This document shows positions 15,272 to 23,607 of a stretch of 64,000 nucleotides of DNA, in pieces. Both the position numbers and the translations under genes were made by a program. The stretch comes from Deinococcus sp. Leaf326. Lineage in GTDB: Bacteria; Deinococcota; Deinococci; Deinococcales; Deinococcaceae. The notes beneath the pieces are model-generated. The model had not been told where the DNA came from, did not search any database, and saw only the letters and a list, made by a program, of their open reading frames with translations. Where the stretch lies: positions 43,879 to 107,878 of the forward strand of contig NZ_LMOM01000076.1 in NCBI RefSeq assembly GCF_001424185.1, written 5' to 3'. How positions within the stretch are numbered: the stretch's first letter is position 1; each line of letters opens with the position of its first letter.

Positions 15272-16960
15272 GTGACCCAGCCCCCCACGTCCATCAACCT
15301 GCGCGGCGCCGTGCCGCACTTCTACATCCGCATCGACGGCGACCTCGCCACCGACGAGATGCAGAGCCTCGACTCGCTGAGCATCGAGAGCAGCCTGCAC
15401 CTGCCCGACATGGCATCGCTCGTGCTGCGCGACTTCACGCCGCTGCGCGAGCAGGCGCAGGGCTACCGTTTCGTGGACAACGAAAAGGGCAAGTTCGTGA
15501 ACGGCAAGTCGCTGACCATCACCATCAAGGTGGGCACCCACGAAGAGGTCAACGTCTTCGACGGCGAGATCGTCGAGGTCGAGGCGCAGCTTTCGGGGCA
15601 CGGCCAGCGCCTGCTCGTGCGGGCCTTCGACCGCCTGCACAAGCTGTCGCGCGGTACCTTTACCCGCACCTTCCAGAACGTGACCGACATGGACGTGGTG
15701 CGCAAGGTGGCCGGCGAACTGGGATTGACCGCTCGGACCGGCCCGGCCAACTTCGTGCACGACTACGTCCTGCAGAGCAACCAGACCAACCTGGAGTTCC
15801 TGCGCGGGCGGGCGGCGGCGCTGGGCTACCTGCTGTTCGTGGACGGCAAGGAACTCAACTGCGTGCCGGTCGAGAGCATGGGCCACGCGGGCGACCTGCA
15901 GTGGGGCGTGAACCTCAGCGAGTTCACGCCGCGCGTGAGCAGCCTCGACCAGGCCAAGCGGACCACCGTTCGCGGCTGGGACCCACAGCGCAAGCAGGCG
16001 GTCGTGAGCAGCGCCGGCCGGGGCAAGGGCGAGCCGCAGGCCGGAGCGGCCGGCGAAGAAGACCTCTCGCAGGAATACACCGAGACCTCGCGCGTGGTAC
16101 GCCAGGAGAAACTGGCCGAGGCCTACGCACAGGGCAGCGCCGACCAGAAACGCCAGAAGTTCCTGGAAGCCAGCGGCGTGGCGGGCGGCTACCCCAAGAT
16201 GACCGCGGGCATGACGGTGGCCCTCAAGGGCGTAAGCGAGCGCTTCGAGGGCACCTACACCCTGTCGTCGGTCACGCACCGCTTCCATACCGACAGCGGC
16301 TACGTCACCGAATTCACGGTGAGCGGGATGCGCGGCTCGGACCTCGCCCAGACCCTGACGGGGGCGGGCGGACGCGGCGAGGCAGGGGGCGGCAGCGGCG
16401 GCAAACAACCGGGGCTGGTCATCGGCATCGTAACCAACAACGACGATCCCAAGGGCATGGGCCGGGTCAAGGTGAAGTTTCCCTGGCTGTCGGACAAGCA
16501 CGAGAGCGACTGGGCGCGCGTGGCCTCGGTGGGCGGCGGCGCGAAACGCGGCATGGCATGGCTGCCCGAGGTGGACGACGAGGTCCTGATCGGGTTCGAG
16601 CAGGGTGACATGCACCACCCCTATGTGGTCGGCGGCCTCTGGAACGGCGTGGACGCGCTGCCCGAACCCAACAAGAAGCTCGTCAAGGGTGGCAAGACCG
16701 TGCGCCGGGTGCAGTACTCGCGCAAGGGCCACAAGATCGTCCTCGACGACAGCGACGACCAGCCCGGCATCACGGTTGAGGACATGAACGGCAACGTCAT
16801 TCACATCGACAGCCGGACCAACAAACTCACCATCCGCATGAAGGGCGACATCGAGGTCAGTGCCCAGGGCCGCCTCGACCTCAAGGCCCAGACCGGAGTC
16901 TCCATCGACGGCGGGGCGGGCGCCGTGACGGTCAGGGGCACGACCATCAAGCTCAACTGA
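15272..16960 (+). CDS. VgrG-like spike protein
   Basis: 562 residues, GTG start. The N-terminal ~350 residues form the gp27/GPD-like hub (RGAVPHFYIRIDGDLATDEM, FTRTFQNVTDMDVVRKVAGE, NQTNLEFLRGRAAALGYLLF). Residues ~393-475 are the gp5 OB-fold (GIVTNNDDPKGMGRVKVKFP, MAWLPEVDDEVLIGFEQGDM, HHPYVVGGLWNG). The C-terminus has the repetitive strands of a triple beta-helix (ITVEDMNGNVIHIDSRT, IEVSAQGRLDLKAQTGVSID) ending at TIKLN without an effector extension. It makes the trimeric spike at the tip of the tube. Last gene of the rightward arm; the next gene is convergent and unrelated. Confidence 0.96.
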   Translation: MTQPPTSINLRGAVPHFYIRIDGDLATDEMQSLDSLSIESSLHLPDMASLVLRDFTPLREQAQGYRFVDNEKGKFVNGKSLTITIKVGTHEEVNVFDGEIVEVEAQLSGHGQRLLVRAFDRLHKLSRGTFTRTFQNVTDMDVVRKVAGELGLTARTGPANFVHDYVLQSNQTNLEFLRGRAAALGYLLFVDGKELNCVPVESMGHAGDLQWGVNLSEFTPRVSSLDQAKRTTVRGWDPQRKQAVVSSAGRGKGEPQAGAAGEEDLSQEYTETSRVVRQEKLAEAYAQGSADQKRQKFLEASGVAGGYPKMTAGMTVALKGVSERFEGTYTLSSVTHRFHTDSGYVTEFTVSGMRGSDLAQTLTGAGGRGEAGGGSGGKQPGLVIGIVTNNDDPKGMGRVKVKFPWLSDKHESDWARVASVGGGAKRGMAWLPEVDDEVLIGFEQGDMHHPYVVGGLWNGVDALPEPNKKLVKGGKTVRRVQYSRKGHKIVLDDSDDQPGITVEDMNGNVIHIDSRTNKLTIRMKGDIEVSAQGRLDLKAQTGVSIDGGAGAVTVRGTTIKLN

Positions 16961-16974
16961 GGCCGGAACCTGCG

Positions 16975-16998
16975 GGGGAGGGCCGGCGACCTCTCCCC
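16975..16998. terminator. Possible terminator between vgrG and the SDR gene
   Basis: GGGGAGGG (16975-16982) and CTCTCCCC (16991-16998) can pair over eight bases with one G-T wobble, in the 40-nt gap between two convergent genes. No T-run follows on either strand, so this is a modest call. Confidence 0.4.
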
Positions 16999-17000
16999 TC

Positions 17001-17891
17001 TCAGGGCCGGAAATAGTCGCCGTGTTCCAGGTCCTCCATCAGGGTGCGGTGGGTCGGCTGCCAGTTCAGCGTGTCGCGGGTCCACCGGTTGGAGGCGGGC
17101 GCGTCCAGGGCGAAGAAACGGCCGATCCAGCCGAAGTGGGCCGCTGCGTTTTCCGGCGCCACCGACACCACCGGCAGGCTCAGGTGCCGGCCGATGGCCT
17201 GCGCGATGTCGCGGGTGGCGAGGCCTTCCTCAGCCACGCCGTGCAGCACCGCGCCCGCCGGAGCCCCCTCCAACGCCAGCCGGAAGAGCCGCGCGGCGTC
17301 CTGGCGGTGCACCGCCGGCCAGCGGTTCTCTCCATCCCCGATGTAGGCTGAGGCCCCCTGACGCCGCGCTACCTCGACCAGCGTGCGGATGAATCCGGGA
17401 TCGCCCAGGTCATGGACCGTGGGCGAGAGCCGCACCACCGAGGGCCGCATCCCCTGCCCGGCCAGTGCCAGGGTCTGGGCGGCCGACCCGGCGCGCGGGT
17501 TGACGGCCGGGTCGGCCACATCCTGTTCGGTCACGACCTGGCCCGGTGCGGCCCCCAGGATGCCCGAGGCGATAACCAGTGGCCCTCCCGTGCCCGCCAG
17601 GACCTCACCGAGCGCCGCGATGGCCCCCTGGTCGCTGCGCAGCGCGCCCGCGAAGTCCGAGAAATCGTGCTTGAACGCGAGGTGAATGACCCCGTCGGAG
17701 GCGGCCGCCCCGGCACGCAGGCTGTCCGGGTCGTCCAGGGAGCCGCGCTGGACCTGTGCCCCAGCGCCTTGCAGCGCGGCGGCAGCCGTGTCTGAGCGGG
17801 CGAGGCCCACGACCTCATGCCCGGCGGCGAGAAGTTCGGGGATGACGGCGGAACCGATGAATCCGGATGCACCCGTGACGAAGACGCGCAT
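17001..17891 (-). CDS. SDR-family NAD(P)-dependent epimerase/oxidoreductase
   Basis: 296 residues from the ATG at 17891 (Shine-Dalgarno GGAGGTCGAACT); the frame continues upstream but without start signals. Extended SDR / NAD-dependent epimerase type: MRVFVTGASGFIGSAVIPEL with the GxxGxxG nucleotide motif at residues 7-13, and a RSD segment following the second strand. The usual YxxxK is not obvious, as in several atypical SDR members related to nucleoside-diphosphate-sugar epimerases. Substrate cannot be told. Divergent from a TetR regulator with two shared palindromes between them, so it is very probably that regulator's target, induced by an unknown ligand. Confidence 0.85.
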   Translation of the reverse strand: MRVFVTGASGFIGSAVIPELLAAGHEVVGLARSDTAAAALQGAGAQVQRGSLDDPDSLRAGAAASDGVIHLAFKHDFSDFAGALRSDQGAIAALGEVLAGTGGPLVIASGILGAAPGQVVTEQDVADPAVNPRAGSAAQTLALAGQGMRPSVVRLSPTVHDLGDPGFIRTLVEVARRQGASAYIGDGENRWPAVHRQDAARLFRLALEGAPAGAVLHGVAEEGLATRDIAQAIGRHLSLPVVSVAPENAAAHFGWIGRFFALDAPASNRWTRDTLNWQPTHRTLMEDLEHGDYFRP

Positions 17892-17939
17892 AGTTCGACC
17901 TCCAGAAAGAGACGGTGGGCCCACTGCGGACCCGCTCCG

Positions 17940-17956
17940 ATGTCAGCGACTGACAT
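17940..17956. promoter_or_regulatory. Palindromic operator 1 (TetR-type)
   Basis: ATGTCAG-CGA-CTGACAT, a perfect 17-bp inverted repeat, 49 nt upstream of the SDR start. It matches operator 2 at 17983-17999 in 13 of 14 arm positions. It covers the likely transcription start zone of the SDR gene. Confidence 0.8.
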
Positions 17957-17980
17957 AGATACGCTAGGCCCTCGGCCGGC

Positions 17981-18001
17981 TGATGTCAATGGCTGACATC
18001 A
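17981..18001. promoter_or_regulatory. Palindromic operator 2 (TetR-type)
   Basis: TGATGTCA-ATGGC-TGACATCA: 8-bp perfect arms around a 5-bp centre. The core ATGTCAATGGCTGACAT repeats operator 1. It also contains a minus-strand TTGACA (17984-17989) that can act as the -35 of the SDR promoter and it lies 32 nt before the tetR start, so one bound repressor could block both genes. Confidence 0.8.
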
Positions 18002-18021
18002 CTGGGGGGCGCGGGCTCCGC

Positions 18022-18027
18022 TAGACT
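18022..18027 (+). promoter_or_regulatory. Leaderless-type -10 element of tetR gene
   Basis: TAGACT ends 6 nt before the ATG at 18034. There is no Shine-Dalgarno before that ATG, consistent with a leaderless message. Operator 2 lies in the -35 region, which fits autorepression. Confidence 0.5.
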
Positions 18028-18033
18028 CGGCGC

Positions 18034-18642
18034 ATGGCTCGCTGGACCCCCGATGCCCGCAGCCGTCTGGCCAAGGCCGCGCTGGCGCTGTATATCGAAC
18101 ACGGTTTCGAACAGACCACCGTCGCCGAGATCGCCGGGCGGGCGGGGCTGACCGAACGCACCTTCTTCCGGCACTTCGCGGACAAACGCGAGGTGCTGTT
18201 CGGTGGGTCGGCGGTGCTGGAGGCGGGTCTGGTCGCGGCGGTCGCCCAGGTGCCGGACGGCCGGCCCCTGGACATGGTGGTGGCCGCGCTGGAGACGGCC
18301 GGCACCTTTTTCATGGACGACCGACGCGCCTGGGCGGGCCAGCGTCAGGGGGTCATCGAGGCGAACACGTCCCTGATGGAGCGCGAGCTGATCAAGCTGC
18401 ACGCTCTGGGAGGGGCGCTGGCCGGCGCGCTGGTCCGGCGCGGCGTCCCGGAGCCGGCGGCGACCCTGGGGGCCCAGGCCGGCCTCGTCGTGTTCTGGCA
18501 GGCCTTCGGGCGCTGGTGCCACGCGGACCCCCCAGCCGACTGGGGGGCGACCGTGCGGCAGGTCCACAGGGAGCTCGGGGCCGTAATCACGGAGAACGGC
18601 CCGCCGGACCGGAAGAAGGGAGACCGAGACGAACGGGGCTGA
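18034..18642 (+). CDS. TetR-family transcriptional regulator
   Basis: 202 residues. The N-terminal helix-turn-helix is typical of TetR: ARSRLAKAALALYIEHGFEQ, then TTVAEIAGRAGLTERTFFRH and FADKREVLF. The C-terminal ligand domain (residues ~60-190) is all helical and has no recognisable specificity. It is transcribed away from the SDR gene; two matching palindromes in the 142-nt gap are the expected binding sites. By analogy it represses both genes until a small molecule binds. The last residues (PPDRKKGDRDERG) form a charged tail. It converges on the chitinase gene with a strong hairpin between them. Confidence 0.92.
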   Translation: MARWTPDARSRLAKAALALYIEHGFEQTTVAEIAGRAGLTERTFFRHFADKREVLFGGSAVLEAGLVAAVAQVPDGRPLDMVVAALETAGTFFMDDRRAWAGQRQGVIEANTSLMERELIKLHALGGALAGALVRRGVPEPAATLGAQAGLVVFWQAFGRWCHADPPADWGATVRQVHRELGAVITENGPPDRKKGDRDERG

Positions 18643-18646
18643 CAAA

Positions 18647-18678
18647 GGCGGGAGCCGGACCTGTCTCCGACTCCCGCC
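18647..18678. terminator. Bidirectional terminator between tetR and chitinase genes
   Basis: GGCGGGAGCCGGA and TCCGACTCCCGCC form a 13-bp stem with one mismatch and a 6-nt loop, exactly in the 47-nt gap between two convergent genes. No T-tract follows. Confidence 0.6.
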
Positions 18679-18689
18679 CCCTGTTCGGT

Positions 18690-20711
18690 CTACTTCAGGC
18701 CCGTTACAATCGCTTTCGCCAGCGTGCCCTGCGCGTCGTCGCCGTCGAGGGCCCAGGCCATCGCGCCGCCCAGGCCCTTCTGCTTGATATATGCCATCTT
18801 CGTGGCGATGACCTCGGGGTCATCGTAGCTCCAGAAATTGCTGCCGTCGTACTTCCACATCTGCTTGGTGGTCGCGTCGCGGTACACGGTGCCGGGAGCG
18901 TTCTTGAGCACCTTGAAGTCCTCGTAGCCGGCCTCGTAGGTGCCGCTGGCCGCGCCGGTCGCCGACTGGTAGAGGCCGTTGTTGGCTGCCGGCACACCCT
19001 TCCAGCCGCGCCCGTAGAAGGGAATGCCGACCACCAGCTTGCTCGCGGGCATGCCGGCGTTCAGGAAGGCGGTCACGGCGGTATCGACCGAGTAGTTCTT
19101 TGTCACGCCCGTACCAGGGTCCTGCGGGCTGGGGTACAGGTTCGAGTGGAAGTTGGTCGGCCCGGTCGCGTCCCAGGCGCCCCGGAAGTCGTAGGTCATG
19201 ATGTTGACCCAGTCCACCGCCGACCGGTACCCCGCCGGGTCCTGGTTGGCGATCTTGTCGGCACCGCCCGGCGCAGCAATCGTGAGAAGGTAACCGGACC
19301 GCAGGGCGTCGAGCTGGCGCCTGAATTCCTGAAGGAGCAGCGTGAAGTTCTGCTTGTCCTGCGCGCTCACGCCGTTGGTCGGCAGGCCGCCGCCGCCCGG
19401 ATATTCCCAGTCGATGTCAATGCCGTCGAAGACACCCGCCGCCGCGCCGGTCCCGCCCGCACCGTCGCTGACCGGCAGGTTGCCCCGGATATACACATCG
19501 AGGCACGACGCCACCAGGGCCTTGCGCGAGGCGTCGGTACTGGCCGCCGCGCTGAAATTCCGGCTCCAGGTCCAGCCACCCAGCGAGATCAGGACCTTGA
19601 GGCCCGGATACTTGACCTTGAGCTTCTTGAGCTGATTGAAATTGCCCTTCAGGGGTTGGCTCCATACGTCGGCCACGCCGTCCACGCTGGTCGCCGCGTC
19701 GAAGGACTTGCCGTAGTCGGCAAAGCCGTCACCGCCGTCACCGTTGCCGCTCTCGGCGCGGGTCACGATGTTGCAGCGGTAGGTACCTCCCTCGTTGTAC
19801 ACGTTGCCGAAGGCGTAGTTGATGTGGGTGAGGCCAGCTGCCGTGCCGCTCGTGTCGATATTCTTGACCTGATAGTTGCGTCCGTAGATGCCCCACTGCG
19901 AGAAATACGCCACCCGTTTGAAGCCCGAGGTGCTGGGGGGTGGGGTGGTGCCGCCGATGCTGACGGTGACGCTGGCCGCCGCCGTCGCCGCGTTGCCCGC
20001 CGCATCGTAGGCCTTGGCCGAGTAGGCCCGGCTGCCGTTGTCGCTGGCGGTCACAGCGTCGCTCCAGGTGTACGGCGCCCCCGTGTCGGTGCCCAGCAGG
20101 CGCGTGCCCTGGTAGAACTCCACCCTGCTCACACCCACGTTGTCGCTGGCCGAGGCGCTCAGGCCCACGTTGCCCGCCACCGTCACAGTCGCTGGGCTGG
20201 CACTCAGACTGACCGTGGGGGCCGTCGTATCGCCGCCGGTGGGGGGCGTGGTGGTGCCACTGCACGCCGAGCCGTTGATGGTACAGGTGCTCACGCCGCT
20301 CAGGGTGCCGGAGCCGTCGTAGTTGACGACGACGCTGCCGCCCGCCGGAATGGTCGCGCCGCCCCAGGTGTTGGGGGTGACGGTGTAGAGGCCGCTGCTG
20401 TCCTTGCTGATCGCGCCGCCCGCGCCCCAGACGCTGCTACCTGCCGCGGCATTGCCGTTGAACTTGAACTTCAGCGTCCAGCCCTGGATCGCCGCCGTGC
20501 CGGGGTTGCTCAGGGTAATCCGGCCGGAAAAGCCGGTGTCCCACTGGCTGGTGGCCTCGAAGGTGACGGTGGGACCGCTTACCGCCTGCGCCCCCAGGGA
20601 CGCGGCGACCGGCGTGCCGGCCTGCGCCGCGGGGGACGACTGCCCGTCGCAGGCGGCCAGCACCAGGGCGAGGGTGAGCAGAACTGAACGGGACATGACG
20701 AGTCTGGACAT
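18690..20711 (-). CDS. GH18 chitinase lipoprotein with carbohydrate-binding module
   Basis: 673 residues. N-terminal lipoprotein signal with lipobox L18-A-A-C21, so it is probably tethered to the cell surface. Residues ~46-150: CBM2-like module (ATSQWDTGFSGRITLSNPGT, GWTLKFKFNG). ~165-260: Ig-like domain (TTAPTVSLSASPATVTVAGN..., DNVGVSRVEFYQGTRLLG). ~275-673: GH18 barrel with the DxxDxDxE motif DGIDIDWE (429-436; Glu436 is the acid catalyst) and SLGGWTWSRNFS. It cleaves chitin internally to chito-oligosaccharides. Start 20711 has GGAGGTCAGTC; a second Met five codons on also fits. Divergent from the RpiR-ABC-nag cluster, which would import and degrade the products. Confidence 0.96.
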   Translation of the reverse strand: MSRLVMSRSVLLTLALVLAACDGQSSPAAQAGTPVAASLGAQAVSGPTVTFEATSQWDTGFSGRITLSNPGTAAIQGWTLKFKFNGNAAAGSSVWGAGGAISKDSSGLYTVTPNTWGGATIPAGGSVVVNYDGSGTLSGVSTCTINGSACSGTTTPPTGGDTTAPTVSLSASPATVTVAGNVGLSASASDNVGVSRVEFYQGTRLLGTDTGAPYTWSDAVTASDNGSRAYSAKAYDAAGNAATAAASVTVSIGGTTPPPSTSGFKRVAYFSQWGIYGRNYQVKNIDTSGTAAGLTHINYAFGNVYNEGGTYRCNIVTRAESGNGDGGDGFADYGKSFDAATSVDGVADVWSQPLKGNFNQLKKLKVKYPGLKVLISLGGWTWSRNFSAAASTDASRKALVASCLDVYIRGNLPVSDGAGGTGAAAGVFDGIDIDWEYPGGGGLPTNGVSAQDKQNFTLLLQEFRRQLDALRSGYLLTIAAPGGADKIANQDPAGYRSAVDWVNIMTYDFRGAWDATGPTNFHSNLYPSPQDPGTGVTKNYSVDTAVTAFLNAGMPASKLVVGIPFYGRGWKGVPAANNGLYQSATGAASGTYEAGYEDFKVLKNAPGTVYRDATTKQMWKYDGSNFWSYDDPEVIATKMAYIKQKGLGGAMAWALDGDDAQGTLAKAIVTGLK

Positions 20712-21208
20712 GACTGACCTCCGGACCCCACGGGGGGCACTGACGGGGAAGAACCGAACAACAGGCTGAAATGAACACCATTAGAAAATCACAACCCGTT
20801 TTGGAAAAGATGTTGAAAATTTCTATCACCCTAGACAACCTGAGAACTGTTTTTAATCTGGTTGGGATCTAGAAGTCAGCAGAGCCCAGCGTCTCGTGGC
20901 TCAGAAGTTCATAGAGGCACGAGCACCGACGGCCGACGATGCCGGGGCGACCACATCGCCCCGGCATCGTCAAATCCGTAGATCCCCGTCATCACGCCAA
21001 AATTCTGCGAGGTCATCCAGAAAACCGGGTGAGAACCGGCACCCCTGATCAGGAGACGACCTCTCGGATACTCCATTTTCGGCATCAGCAGACGACCGCT
21101 TGACAAAAATAATTTTCTCCCTAATGCTGAATTGGCAGTAAAGAATTTTCAGGTTTCAGGCCATCCGCCGGCCCGGCTTCGGTGGCGCGTTTCTTTTCAG
21201 GAGGTTCC
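20712..21208. other. Intergenic region between chitinase and rpiR-type gene
   Basis: 497 nt without a gene. The half next to the chitinase (20760-20870) and the half next to the regulator (21090-21160) are AT-rich and should hold the two divergent promoters: TTGACA at 21100-21105 on the plus strand, and near-palindromes GAAAATTTC (20815-20823) and AAAATAATTTT (21106-21116) that could bind the RpiR protein. A strong hairpin lies in the middle (separate entry). Confidence 0.55.
20935..20971. repeat. Perfect 16-bp inverted repeat hairpin
   Basis: GACGATGCCGGGGCGA, loop CCACA, TCGCCCCGGCATCGTC. It is GC-rich, has no T-run on either side and lies between divergent genes, so it is not a simple terminator for either. 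It could be the trace of a REP-type element, a protein site or an end of a lost gene's transcript. Confidence 0.75.
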
Positions 21209-22087
21209 GTGACCACATTTTCCACCTCCTCCCCGGCCACCTCATCTCCGGCCCTGCCTGGAGGCGCGCTGGGCCGCATCCGGCTGGAGGCTGACCACCT
21301 CTCACCCAGCCTGCGCCGGGTGGCCGACCACGTCCTTCAGGACGCCGACAACGTGGTGCACCAGAACATCACCGAGCTGGCCCTGAGCGTGGGCGTGGGT
21401 GAGGCGACCATCACCCGCCTGTGCCGCAAGCTGAATTTCGCGGGCTTTCACGCCTTCAAGCTGGCGCTGGCCGCCGACGTGATGAACCGCACGCCCGCGC
21501 CGCCCCCCGGCGGCGACAGCCTGGCCGCCCGCGCCGCCCGGCTACTGCACTTCACGACCCAGACGCTGGAAAACACGGTGCAACTGCTCGACGCGGCGGC
21601 AGTCGAGCGCGTCGCCACCCACCTGGCCCGTGCGCCGCGCGTGGTGCTGGCCGGGCAGGGCAACAGCGGCCTGCTGGCGCAGTATTTCGCCAACCGGCTG
21701 ATGCGGCTGGGCATCACGGCGTCCGTGTCGACCGATCCCCATATCACGGCCGTAGGCATCAGCACCCTGCCGGGCGGCGGCGTGGTCATCGGCCTGAGCA
21801 GCAGCGGCAGCACCATCGACACCGTGCAGCACCTGCAACTGGCGCGCAACCATGGCCACTACACGGTCGCCGTCACGCACCGGGCCAGCAGCCCGATCAC
21901 CCGCTACGCCAGCGACGTGCTGTTCACGGCCGCGCAGGAAGACCCCCTGAGCGACAGTGTGCTCGACACCCTCACGAGCCAGGCCCTGATGCTCGAACTG
22001 CTGTATGCGGCCATCCTGCCCAAGCGTCCCGAAGCCCACACCCTGCTGCGCGTCACCGCCGAATCCGTCGTCGACAAGAAGTTCTGA
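21209..22087 (+). CDS. RpiR/MurR-family regulator with SIS domain
   Basis: 292 residues from GTG 21209, chosen because AGGAGGTTCC stands just before it. Residues ~25-100: RpiR helix-turn-helix (LRRVADHVLQDADNVVHQNI, ELALSVGVGEATITRLCRKL, NFAGFHAFKLALA). Residues ~125-265: SIS domain (VVLAGQGNSGLLAQYFANRL, VIGLSSSGSTIDTVQHLQLA) that would sense a phosphosugar such as GlcNAc-6-P or GlcN-6-P. First gene of a run that continues with ABC transporter, NagZ-like, NagA and SIS genes, 36 nt before the binding protein gene. It is probably the local regulator of chitin use, acting on the gap towards the chitinase as well. Confidence 0.92.
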   Translation: MTTFSTSSPATSSPALPGGALGRIRLEADHLSPSLRRVADHVLQDADNVVHQNITELALSVGVGEATITRLCRKLNFAGFHAFKLALAADVMNRTPAPPPGGDSLAARAARLLHFTTQTLENTVQLLDAAAVERVATHLARAPRVVLAGQGNSGLLAQYFANRLMRLGITASVSTDPHITAVGISTLPGGGVVIGLSSSGSTIDTVQHLQLARNHGHYTVAVTHRASSPITRYASDVLFTAAQEDPLSDSVLDTLTSQALMLELLYAAILPKRPEAHTLLRVTAESVVDKKF

Positions 22088-22123
22088 GGCCCCCGCCCCC
22101 TCACGTCCCCCGGAGGAACCCCC

Positions 22124-23404
22124 ATGACCGTGACCCGCCCGAAAGCCGCCCGCCTGATCATCCTCGGCCTGAGCCTCTCGCTGGGGACGGTCATGAGTAC
22201 CGCCGCCGCGCAGCAGAAGGTCGAACTCCAGTTCTGGACGTGGTATCTCAGTCCCAAGTTCGACACGTACATCAAGACCACCCTCGCGGCCTTCGAGAAG
22301 GCGAACCCGAACATCACGGTCAAGTGGTTCGACAAGCAGGACAGCATGGTGCAGGACTTCATCTCCAGCGTGAACCTCGGCGGCGCCCCCGACGTGATCA
22401 ACCTGAACATTGACGAGACGGCCAAGGCGGCTCAGAACGGCTTTCTGCGCGACGTGAGCGCCCTGACGCCGCGCGCCACCCTGACCGCCACCTACTATCC
22501 CCAGAGCCTGACCAACTTCACCTCGGGCGGCAAGGTGTACGGCTACCCCTGGTACGGCTGGCTCAACGAAGGCGTCATGCTCTACAACCCCGACCTGTTC
22601 AAGAAGGCCGGCATCACGGCCGCGCCGCGCCGCACGAGCGAGCTGCTGACGATGGCCAAGACCATCAAGGACAAGACCGGCGCCTACGCCTGGGTACCCG
22701 CCCTGAAGGACCCCAACACGGCGTCTTTCCTGGGCTACTTCTACGCCGAGGGCCTGCCCATCTACGACGCAGGCGGCAAGGCGGTCTTCAACACGGCGGC
22801 CCACGCGGCGCTGCTCCAGCAGTACGTGACGCTGTACAAGGGCGGCTACATCCCCGAAGACGTGGTGCGGCGCGAGGCTTTCCAGGTCGCCACCGAGCTC
22901 TACGCCCAGAACCGCGTGGCCCTCATCGTGGGCGGCCCGCAGGCCCTGACCCGCATCAAGGACACCAACCCGGGGCTGTACGCCAAGACGGTCGTGACGA
23001 GCGCGCCGCTGGGCAAGGCCGGGGTGCAGACCGGCGGCAGCATGGACCTCGTGGTGCCCACCGCCAGCAAGCACCCCGCCGAGGCAGCCAAGCTCGCGGC
23101 CTTCATGACCAGCAACGCCAGCCAGATCGCCTTTGCCAGGGTGGTGCCGGTCGTGCCCACCACCCGCGCCGCACAGAGCGACGCCCTGTTCAAGCAGACG
23201 GGCAGCGACCCGGTCGCCCGCGCCACGGCGCTCGTCGGCTCGTCGGGCCGCCTCATCAACCCCGGTTACAAGGCGCCCACCAACAGCGACGACCTCTACA
23301 AGAACCTGAACGACAACATCGAGGCGGCACTGCTGGGCCGCAAAACGGCGCAGGCCGCCCTGAACGACTCGGTGGCCTACTGGAACGCGAATATGAAGAA
23401 ATGA
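22124..23404 (+). CDS. Sugar ABC transporter substrate-binding protein
   Basis: 426 residues with a cleavable signal peptide (basic start, LIILGLSLSLGTVMS, cleavage near AAAQQ). Family 1 extracellular solute-binding protein: VELQFWTWYLSPKFDTYIKT, FEKANPNITVKWF, GAPDVINLNIDE and YGYPWYGWLNEGVMLYNPDL. Strong Shine-Dalgarno (CCGGAGGAACCCCC). Flanked by an RpiR regulator and two permeases, with GlcNAc catabolic genes beyond; the ligand is probably GlcNAc, chitobiose or another chito-oligosaccharide, which is inference from context. Confidence 0.93.
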   Translation: MTVTRPKAARLIILGLSLSLGTVMSTAAAQQKVELQFWTWYLSPKFDTYIKTTLAAFEKANPNITVKWFDKQDSMVQDFISSVNLGGAPDVINLNIDETAKAAQNGFLRDVSALTPRATLTATYYPQSLTNFTSGGKVYGYPWYGWLNEGVMLYNPDLFKKAGITAAPRRTSELLTMAKTIKDKTGAYAWVPALKDPNTASFLGYFYAEGLPIYDAGGKAVFNTAAHAALLQQYVTLYKGGYIPEDVVRREAFQVATELYAQNRVALIVGGPQALTRIKDTNPGLYAKTVVTSAPLGKAGVQTGGSMDLVVPTASKHPAEAAKLAAFMTSNASQIAFARVVPVVPTTRAAQSDALFKQTGSDPVARATALVGSSGRLINPGYKAPTNSDDLYKNLNDNIEAALLGRKTAQAALNDSVAYWNANMKK

Positions 23405-23607
23405 GGGCCGGGCGGCCCGCCGACCTGGACACATGCGGCTGGAGATGAGGGTCCGTCCCGGCGCAGGCTCCGGGGCAATCCGAAGTCGCGGGCTGTCCTC
23501 CGCTCAGTCCCCTCCGCATCTCGCTCCCACCTGCTTCCTCTCCGGCCCGTTGCCTGCACCCGTTCGCGCGGGCCCGGCGGTGGGCCGTACGCCGTAAAGG
23601 AATTTCT

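Noticed and set aside
1..16960. Interpretation of the tail genes as a prophage
   Set aside because: No head, portal, terminase, integrase, holin or lysin genes are visible; divergent arms and VgrG/CIS tube proteins fit a CIS better. Cannot be fully excluded because the left end is cut.
18516..20687. A 723-residue plus-strand frame across the chitinase gene
   Set aside because: Antisense shadow in GC-rich DNA; the minus-strand chitinase has a full set of domains and catalytic residues.
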